Of a DNA stretch of 6,206 nucleotides, positions 1 through 4,604 are shown piece by piece; the first letter of the stretch is position 1; each line of letters opens with the position of its first letter. The notes beneath the pieces are model-generated. The model worked only from the letters and a program-made list of their open reading frames with translations, ran no database searches and was not told the DNA's origin. A program made the position numbers and the translations under genes. The stretch comes from JBGOTP01 sp041476545 (GTDB lineage: Bacteria; Acidobacteriota; Vicinamibacteria; Vicinamibacterales; CAVVIG01): contig JBGOTP010000307.1 of assembly GCA_041476545.1 (NCBI GenBank), positions 1-6,206 of the forward strand, read 5' to 3'.

Positions 1-1269
1 AAATTGCGAATTCGGCACATGCCGCGCAATCTGCACGAACACCCCATCGTTGTCCGGCAAGTACTTGAAGAGCGACTGACACGACAGATAGACGACGGCA
101 TCGTCGCGAAGGCCAAAGTCTTGCCGTTTCTTCGTGAGAAGCACGGACGGGATCACGGGCTTGACAAAACACACCCCGACACCCGGCAAGCCGGCAAGTG
201 CTTCGGAATAGTGGTCTTCGGCATCCGCGGGCTCCATGGACGTGCTCGACAAGAAGTAATCCATTGTCGGCAGACCGGACGTGACCGGCGTATCCCACGA
301 CACGCACTGGACCGGAGCGAGCCGCAAGGCCGCGAGCTGCGCCGTGATGGGATGCATTCCAAAATCGAGAAAGACCAGCACGTGCAGCCGGTCTTCCAGC
401 ACCGCTTCCGCGATCTCTTCCAGCCGGCCCGAAAACTGCCGGAAGCGGAGGTCGAGGTGCTGCAGCTGCCTGGTCGCCAGGTCGTTGTGGCGACCAGTAT
501 GGTAGACGACGATCTCGAACTGCTGCCGGTTCTGCTCCCTCAGCCAGCCGCCGAAGAGTTTCACGGCACTCATGTTCGTCAATCGGGCTGACAGATAGCC
601 GACACGCGTTTTTCCTCGGACCGGTGGCGTGACGACAGGCCGAACCCACTGCGGATAGTTCGCGGCCATGATTCGGTGCACCAACCCGCCATACAGCTGG
701 TACAGCTGGCGATCGTTTCGCCCCTGGTACGGCAGGTACTTCAGCGTGACGCGCTTGCCGATCGCTCCGAGCGCGCGTGTCCGTTGCTCGGCCGTGTCCA
801 ATTGGAGTGTCTCGCAGAATCTGTGCAATCCGCCTGCGAGCCGCTCGCGGTAATGAGCGACTTGAGACGGCGTATCGTACAGCATCGGCAAGAGCGTCGC
901 CTCCCAGAGCGTCAGGGCGAGATTGCCCGGGAACTGCCGGATGGCCGTACGCGTCGCCGCAATCGCTTCGTCTGTCCGGTTGCACTTCTCGAGTCGCTCT
1001 ATGTAGTACTCGTAGAGGGGCAACGAAGAAGGGCAGCGGGAGACCCCGCGTTCTAGGATCGCGAGTGTGTCCCGGAGTCTTCCAAGTTGCTTCGCGCTTC
1101 TCGCTGCGGCGATGTAGGCGTCGGGATCCCGATCGTTGTCGTCAATCGATGCCAGTGCCCGCGTCAGCATCTGCTCGCGCTCTGCCCGGGCCTGGCGCTC
1201 TAACTCGTTGGCCCCCCGCCGGAAGATCTCTCCAATGGGCTGCCCCTTGACGGGAGTCGGGATGTTCAT
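1..1269 (-). CDS. SPINDLY/OGT-like GT41 glycosyltransferase (C-terminus cut by window edge)
   Basis: 423 codons are present in a frame open to the left edge, so the C-terminus is missing. Family members transfer a sugar, classically GlcNAc from UDP-GlcNAc, to Ser/Thr of proteins in the cytoplasm. Residues about 44-125 are helical and TPR-like (for example DPDAYIAAARSAKQLGR), much shorter than the TPR array of eukaryotic OGT. The GT-B region begins at RVGYLSARL (about 222-230). The hallmark stretch LAPVQCVSWDTPVTSG (317-332) is followed by LPTMDYFLSS. QSLFKYLP (398-405) carries K402, matching the UDP-contacting lysine of human OGT (K842), and the window ends at RHVPNSQF. Oddities: M233 sits where I expect a conserved His, and WDTP replaces the usual bacterial WGHP. 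The ATG at 1269 is the first in frame after a stop at 1300-1302. It lies 19 nt after the preceding gene's stop; GAAGGA at 1285-1290 is 15 nt upstream, an imperfect spacing. The family call is sure; donor and acceptor are unknown. Confidence 0.9.
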   Translation of the reverse strand, partial: MNIPTPVKGQPIGEIFRRGANELERQARAEREQMLTRALASIDDNDRDPDAYIAAARSAKQLGRLRDTLAILERGVSRCPSSLPLYEYYIERLEKCNRTDEAIAATRTAIRQFPGNLALTLWEATLLPMLYDTPSQVAHYRERLAGGLHRFCETLQLDTAEQRTRALGAIGKRVTLKYLPYQGRNDRQLYQLYGGLVHRIMAANYPQWVRPVVTPPVRGKTRVGYLSARLTNMSAVKLFGGWLREQNRQQFEIVVYHTGRHNDLATRQLQHLDLRFRQFSGRLEEIAEAVLEDRLHVLVFLDFGMHPITAQLAALRLAPVQCVSWDTPVTSGLPTMDYFLSSTSMEPADAEDHYSEALAGLPGVGVCFVKPVIPSVLLTKKRQDFGLRDDAVVYLSCQSLFKYLPDNDGVFVQIARHVPNSQF

Positions 1270-1288
1270 CGAGGACTCAGCATATCCT

Positions 1289-2437
1289 TCAAAGGCCTGT
1301 CAGACGCCGGGCGTACTTGACGGTGAGCCGAAGCGGACGAAACGGGAAGTAGAGCCAATAGAGAACCGGCGGCAACGGCAGCGAACGATACTCGGCTTCG
1401 GAGGGGCGGAGCGAGCCGACAACGAACCCCAATCGATGGCTTGTGCGGCTGAACGCCCGAACGCTCAACAGACCCATCTCCCAGCCCGACGCAGGGATTC
1501 GCGCGTTTGTCATCAAACGCCTGTGGATCGTCTCGGCCAGCGTGCGCGCTCTGCGATCGTTCACGACGGGTCTGGCCGGCGGAGGGAGCTCGACGCCGAG
1601 CAGTTCCGTCGCGAGCAGAAAGCCCAGAGCCAGCATTCGCAGCGTGGAGGTCTGCCTGGCCTCGGCGAGAATGTAGTCCCAATCCATCGCGGTCTCCACT
1701 TGGAGAAGACGAGCGAGATCGCAGACCCAACCGAGCCGTAACCAGAGATGCTTTGTTCCATGAGCGCAAAGGTAGAGAAGCAGGTGCTCCGGCGAAAGTG
1801 ACGGGACCTTCGTCCTCCCCAGGGGAATCCGATGAGACTTGCCCCACAATTCGTCGACGCTGAGGCTGGCCGGAAAGTACTGCGGCAGAACCCGCCAATG
1901 CAGGTCGATGATGACCAGACCCGCGGGATTCAGGAACGAGAGCTCGCTTTCGCGGGCGCGGAAGCAAGCCGAATCCGCCGGCCAGTGAAGCGTCGTTATG
2001 AGACGATAGCCGTCAGCTTCGATCACTCTCATCAACTGAAGCACATCTTTCCGGCGAGCCAGAAGATCCAGATCGGCGAACGTCCGTAAGCCCAGGTTTC
2101 CGTAGAGCGCCGTGTCCAGCGTGGGTCCCTTCAGTGGAAGCACCTCGATTCCCTCCCGCTCGAACAAGGAGAGAAGCCTGACCAGTTCCCCGGTGAGCAT
2201 GAGGTTGCCGCGTGCGATTTGCTGGACGCCTCCCCGCAAACGATCGAGAAAGGTGGCGGGCGGGGTGACGTCAGCGTCCTGAAGAGTCGCGTAGAGGAGA
2301 GGGGCGACCGAATGCTTGTACGCCAAGTCCAACAGACTGTCCCAATCCAAACCGTCGACATTTGGAAGCGTCGAACTCGGCTGGAAGTAGCGGCGTACGC
2401 AGGCGACCAGGAAGGCGGGTTCTCGCATGTGGCACAT
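1289..2437 (-). CDS. NTP_transf_5 family (PF14907-like) nucleotidyltransferase
   Basis: 382 residues from the ATG at 2437. The fold family is polymerase-beta-like nucleotidyltransferases, poorly characterised, often beside exopolysaccharide or peptide-modification genes; its substrate is not known. Visible motifs, numbered from this ATG: EVLPLKGP (K103, G104), then GLRTFADLDLLA with the metal-binding-type pair D122 and D124, then LVIIDLHWRVLP (about 174-185). The typical C-terminal helical segment is HGTKHLWLRLGWVCDLARLL (about 226-245). The end is basic (VKYARRL) and precedes the glycosyltransferase by 19 nt, which implies co-transcription. The start is uncertain. ATGs at 2437 and 2428 both begin just before the family-like opening REPAFLVACVRRYF, while a GTG at 2584 would add 49 low-complexity residues. 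None has a good Shine-Dalgarno sequence. CAGAAT seven bases before ATG 2437 is a poor -10 match. The family is clear; the biochemical role is open. Confidence 0.85.
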   Translation of the reverse strand: MCHMREPAFLVACVRRYFQPSSTLPNVDGLDWDSLLDLAYKHSVAPLLYATLQDADVTPPATFLDRLRGGVQQIARGNLMLTGELVRLLSLFEREGIEVLPLKGPTLDTALYGNLGLRTFADLDLLARRKDVLQLMRVIEADGYRLITTLHWPADSACFRARESELSFLNPAGLVIIDLHWRVLPQYFPASLSVDELWGKSHRIPLGRTKVPSLSPEHLLLYLCAHGTKHLWLRLGWVCDLARLLQVETAMDWDYILAEARQTSTLRMLALGFLLATELLGVELPPPARPVVNDRRARTLAETIHRRLMTNARIPASGWEMGLLSVRAFSRTSHRLGFVVGSLRPSEAEYRSLPLPPVLYWLYFPFRPLRLTVKYARRLTGL

Positions 2438-2608
2438 GCCGGCGATTCTGGCACAAGCGGCCGAACCGGTCGAACGGGTCGCCGGGGCCAGAAAACACAC
2501 ATGTTCTGGGACGCGTGGCCGCGTTGAATGTGCGGACGGATTTTTAGGGGAACGTGCAGGGCGGGCCACAGGGGATTGAACCACTCCGTCTGGGCGCGGC
2601 GGGTTCGA
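2438..2608 (-). other. Spacer between B2-like and nucleotidyltransferase genes, open in their shared frame
   Basis: These 171 bases lie between the TGA of the B2-like gene (2609-2611) and the preferred ATG at 2437. The two genes are in the same frame, and the spacer contains no stop codon in it. Conceptual translation is rich in Pro, Ser, Arg and Ala (for example SPVARPARSPKNPSAHSTR), with no recognisable domain. It contains the in-frame GTG at 2584 and a short A/T-richer patch, CCTAAAAATCC read on the minus strand (about 2540-2550). I see no convincing promoter, hairpin or separate small gene in it. It may be an untranslated spacer, an N-terminal extension of the nucleotidyltransferase, or the remnant of a linker. 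Confidence 0.5.
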
Positions 2609-3127
2609 TCACGGAGAGCTGCTCGACTTGAGCGACTCGCCGCCGACGACGGAGCCGTTGGGCGAGACCCCACTTCCCCTCATGTCCCGCCGTACCTCCA
2701 GCGTGGCGAGCCGCACGAACTCACCTGGCGCCGGATCACCCAACACCACCGAATCTCGAACCTCCACCCAGGCGTGCGCCTTCAACGACGCCTGGTGGGA
2801 AAGGCGAACGCCGATCGCGATATGCGAGGGACACCCGCGCCGACCGAGCAACACCGTGGCGGCCAGCGCTTCCGTCAGACAGGTGCTCGCCGTTCCCAGG
2901 TACCGGCTGCTCACGGCCACCGCTCGCGCCACTCGCTTGCCCGTGTGCGCCAGATCGATAGGGCGCTCGACATGGGAACCACTGGCCCGATCCACGAGGC
3001 GCCGCAGTGCGTCAAATCGCAGGACTCGCAATCCAACGGCGATCGCCGTCTGCAGTGCAAAGGCTTGGATCAACAGATGCCGGTCGTCGGCCGTCAGCTT
3101 GAAGAACCGTTTGATCAGGCGCACCAC
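2609..3127 (-). CDS. Lasso-peptide B2-like (transglutaminase-fold) cysteine peptidase
   Basis: 172 residues, close to the usual 130-170 of lasso B2 proteins (PF13471, Transglut_core3 type), in which this domain cleaves the leader from a precursor peptide. The N-terminus has the helical opening RLIKRFFKLTADDRHLLIQA, typical of the family. A full Cys-His-Asp triad can be read: C83 in STCLTEALAATVLL, H118 in LKAHAWVEV, and D131 in VVLGDP. The motif RRGCPSHIAIGVRL between them matches the family strand region. The last 25 residues are Ser/Gly/Pro-rich, ending in SLKSSSSP, and look like a flexible tail. GTG codons at 3127 and 3124 are the start candidates. GAGAGG at 3147-3152 is 19 nt from the first, too far for a normal ribosome site; a leaderless start is discussed separately. 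It is probably the first gene of the minus-strand operon. No PqqD-like B1 or cyclase gene is adjacent, so a lasso product is not established; proteolysis in another peptide or protein modification pathway is the alternative. Confidence 0.82.
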   Translation of the reverse strand: MVRLIKRFFKLTADDRHLLIQAFALQTAIAVGLRVLRFDALRRLVDRASGSHVERPIDLAHTGKRVARAVAVSSRYLGTASTCLTEALAATVLLGRRGCPSHIAIGVRLSHQASLKAHAWVEVRDSVVLGDPAPGEFVRLATLEVRRDMRGSGVSPNGSVVGGESLKSSSSP

Positions 3128-3131
3128 CGCC

Positions 3132-3137
3132 AGTATA
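3132..3137 (-). promoter_or_regulatory. Candidate -10 element (TATACT) for the B2-like gene
   Basis: TATACT on the minus strand matches five of six bases of the sigma-70 -10 consensus and stands out in very GC-rich DNA. It ends 4 nt before GTG 3127 and 7 nt before GTG 3124, so transcription would begin at or next to the start codon, giving a leaderless message. No good -35 hexamer is found at 16-18 bp; TTGGAC at 3159-3164 is 21 bp away. Placement fits, but a single hexamer is weak evidence. Confidence 0.3.
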
Positions 3138-3189
3138 TCGCCAGCACCTCTCGATCCGGTCCAACCTCGGCCTACGGCCGGCCGCGCCG

Positions 3190-3312
3190 ATGATCGTCGC
3201 TTTTGGCAATTCCGCGTGGGACATGGCCGCCGTGGATCGGGACGTGGGCTTTACCGACATGTTCGAATGGCTGTTCGCGCTCGTCGACCTGCGTCGGACG
3301 CTGGAGGACTGA
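3190..3312 (+). CDS. Possible small protein, 40 residues, unrecognised
   Basis: An ATG-initiated 40-residue ORF lies upstream of, and on the same strand as, the VWA gene. Its codons have the GC-rich third positions of real genes here. The protein is acidic and partly hydrophobic, starting MIVAFGNSAWDMA and ending with an amphipathic stretch FEWLFALVDLRRTLED. I do not recognise it. There is no Shine-Dalgarno sequence ahead of the ATG, and the frame runs open upstream across the B2-like start, which weakens the case. It could be a small regulatory or partner peptide, an upstream ORF of the VWA transcript, the tail of a decayed gene, or chance. As a lasso precursor it fits poorly: G20 has E26 at ring position 7, but Asp rather than Thr at -2. 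Confidence 0.25.
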   Translation: MIVAFGNSAWDMAAVDRDVGFTDMFEWLFALVDLRRTLED

Positions 3313-3314
3313 AC

Positions 3315-3339
3315 GTCCGCCGCGATCCGGCACGCGGAC
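3315..3339. repeat. Short inverted repeat (6-bp stem, 13-nt loop)
   Basis: GTCCGC (3315-3320) pairs perfectly with GCGGAC (3334-3339), starting two bases after the stop of the 40-residue ORF. There is no T-tract after it, so a standard intrinsic terminator is not supported. A 6-bp stem in GC-rich DNA may be chance; its position directly behind the small ORF is the only reason to list it. Confidence 0.2.
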
Positions 3340-3472
3340 CGGACCGCAGCCGACAGGGGCTATCGCGGCGGCTGCTCACAAGTCCGGACCTACATACGAG
3401 AGCCGCTCGACCCGACGGGACGGTGTTAGACTCGGCTGCCATTCGCGCATCGCCGCGCGCACGATACCGGAC

Positions 3473-4582
3473 ATGATCTCGACAGCCGCTCTTCGCGCGA
3501 TCGCTCGCGACAACCTGGCCGATTGGCGCGGTCTGCGCCTCGCCGATCTGCAGTTCTGGCACCGGAGCGAGGCGCGGCTGGTGCTGATCGCCCTGGTAGG
3601 ACTCTCGGCCGTTTTGCTGGTCGTGCGGCTCGCGATCAGACGTCGGCCGGGACGCCACCAGGTGGTGCTGCCCGCCGTGCTCACGCCCCTGACGCGATCG
3701 CGCGCGGCCCTTCTCGTGCACGTGCCGCTGCTGCTGTTCCTGGCGGGGCTGCCCTTCCTCGCGCTCGCGCTCGCGGATCCCTACACCGCGCTCGTGCGCC
3801 GTGAGGTGTCGTATCCAGGCCGTCGTATCAGCCTCGCCATCGATGCGTCCTCCAGCATGGTGACACCGTTTACGTCGAAGACGTTGAACGCGCGATCCGA
3901 GACCGAAGCGGCCTTCTTCACAACGGTGGCGGCAGCCGAGCGGTTCGTGCAGCTCCGCAGGAAGGGCCAGTATCGCGACCTGGTGTCGCTCGTCGAGTTC
4001 GGCCACGAGGCGTACGTCATCACGCCGTTCACGAACGACTACGACAATATTCTCCTCAGCATCTCGCTGATTGGCGACCCCGGCGAGTTCGACCATTTTC
4101 CCGAGCAGGGCACGATCATCGCCCAGGCCATCGAGGAGAGCGTGGATCTGTTCAAGGCTTTCAACTTTCTCGACGCGTCCGGCAACCTGCTGGTCATCTT
4201 TTCGGATGGCGAGGATACCAACACCACGGCGCACGGCCGGCCTCTCGATGACATTCTCAAGAGCGCCGTCGAGGCCAAGGTGCCGGTGTACTTCGTCAGA
4301 ATGAACTACGGGTACGGCCGGGAGGAGGCGAAACAGATTCCGGACTACTTGTGGATTGAAGCGGTCGAGAAGACCGGTGGTCGGTTCTTCGCGGCGAGCG
4401 ACGAGAAGAGCCTGCTCGCGGCGATCGACGAAATCGATCACGTCGCGGCTGGCACCATCCAGGTGAAGGAGTACAGCAGTCAGCGTCCACAGTTCACGAT
4501 GTTCGCGCTCGTCGCCGCGCTCTGTCTGACCGGCGCGCTCACGTTGAAACTCGCCTGTCCGTGCTTCCAGAAGTTTCCATGA
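3473..4582 (+). CDS. BatA-like membrane-anchored VWA domain protein
   Basis: 369 residues. The architecture matches BatA-type proteins of the Bat/aerotolerance group: two N-terminal hydrophobic segments (about 35-54 and 79-101), a von Willebrand factor A domain, and a C-terminal hydrophobic segment (about 345-362) ending in ACPCFQKFP. The VWA domain starts RRISLAIDASSSM, with the metal-ion-dependent adhesion site complete: D124, S126 and S128 (DxSxS), T214 in PEQGTII, and D245 in FSDGEDT. Such domains bind protein partners through a divalent metal. The ATG at 3473 begins just before the first membrane segment. Extending the frame to an ATG at 3203 adds 90 residues of Arg/Pro/Thr-rich sequence unlike a protein start, so I reject it. 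No strong Shine-Dalgarno is visible. The usual Bat partners (MoxR ATPase, DUF58, BatB, BatD) are not in the window. The gene diverges from the B2-like gene and converges on the next gene with a 22-nt gap. Confidence 0.88.
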   Translation: MISTAALRAIARDNLADWRGLRLADLQFWHRSEARLVLIALVGLSAVLLVVRLAIRRRPGRHQVVLPAVLTPLTRSRAALLVHVPLLLFLAGLPFLALALADPYTALVRREVSYPGRRISLAIDASSSMVTPFTSKTLNARSETEAAFFTTVAAAERFVQLRRKGQYRDLVSLVEFGHEAYVITPFTNDYDNILLSISLIGDPGEFDHFPEQGTIIAQAIEESVDLFKAFNFLDASGNLLVIFSDGEDTNTTAHGRPLDDILKSAVEAKVPVYFVRMNYGYGREEAKQIPDYLWIEAVEKTGGRFFAASDEKSLLAAIDEIDHVAAGTIQVKEYSSQRPQFTMFALVAALCLTGALTLKLACPCFQKFP

Positions 4583-4604
4583 AGCCGGAAACCTTCAGCC
4601 CGCC

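Larger units (their letters stand above)
3128..3472. other. Divergent intergenic region between B2-like and VWA genes
   Basis: 345 bases separate the start of the B2-like gene (minus) from the VWA start (plus), so promoters for both directions should lie here. Visible contents are the TATACT element near the B2-like start, a 41-codon plus-strand ORF (3190-3312), a 6-bp inverted repeat just after that ORF (3315-3339), and a weak TAGACT hexamer (plus, about 3427-3432) about 40 nt before the VWA start with no good -35. On the minus strand I find no PqqD-like B1 protein in any frame and no convincing lasso precursor (no leader with Thr at -2 followed by a Gly core with Asp/Glu at position 7-9). 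Confidence 0.6.

Noticed and set aside
8..20. GAATTCGGCAC resembling a cDNA-library EcoRI adaptor
   Set aside because: It reads in frame as part of the glycosyltransferase (VPNSQF), which matches the family sequence, so it is genomic coincidence.
4..1741. Several plus-strand ORFs over the glycosyltransferase and nucleotidyltransferase genes (for example 4-591, 676-1056, 1136-1741)
   Set aside because: Arg/Ser/Pro-rich translations without recognisable motifs, all overlapping minus-strand genes with clear family motifs.
2555..2615. tRNA T-arm-like bases (GGTTCAATCCCC on minus, GGGTTCGATC on plus)
   Set aside because: The flanking bases do not form a 5-bp T stem, and no acceptor, D or anticodon arms can be found on either strand.
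3012..3260. 82-codon minus-strand ORF overlapping the start of the B2-like gene, considered as a lasso/RiPP precursor
   Set aside because: It overlaps the peptidase by more than 100 nt, has no Thr at -2 before a suitable Gly core and no ring-closing acid at position 7-9, and ends in Arg/Pro-rich sequence.
3203..3472. N-terminal extension of the VWA protein to ATG 3203
   Set aside because: The extra 90 residues are Arg/Pro/Thr-rich with no motif, overlap the better-looking 40-residue ORF in another frame, and are not expected in BatA-type proteins.
2528..3476. Plus-strand ORFs (2528-3193 and 2628-3476) over the B2-like gene
   Set aside because: No domain can be read; the minus frame has the Cys-His-Asp peptidase motifs.
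3251..4441. Long minus-strand ORF (396 codons) opposite the VWA gene
   Set aside because: Its translation is Arg/Glu/Gln/His-rich with no domain, and the opposite strand carries an intact VWA domain with complete MIDAS. It is an antisense shadow of GC-rich coding DNA.
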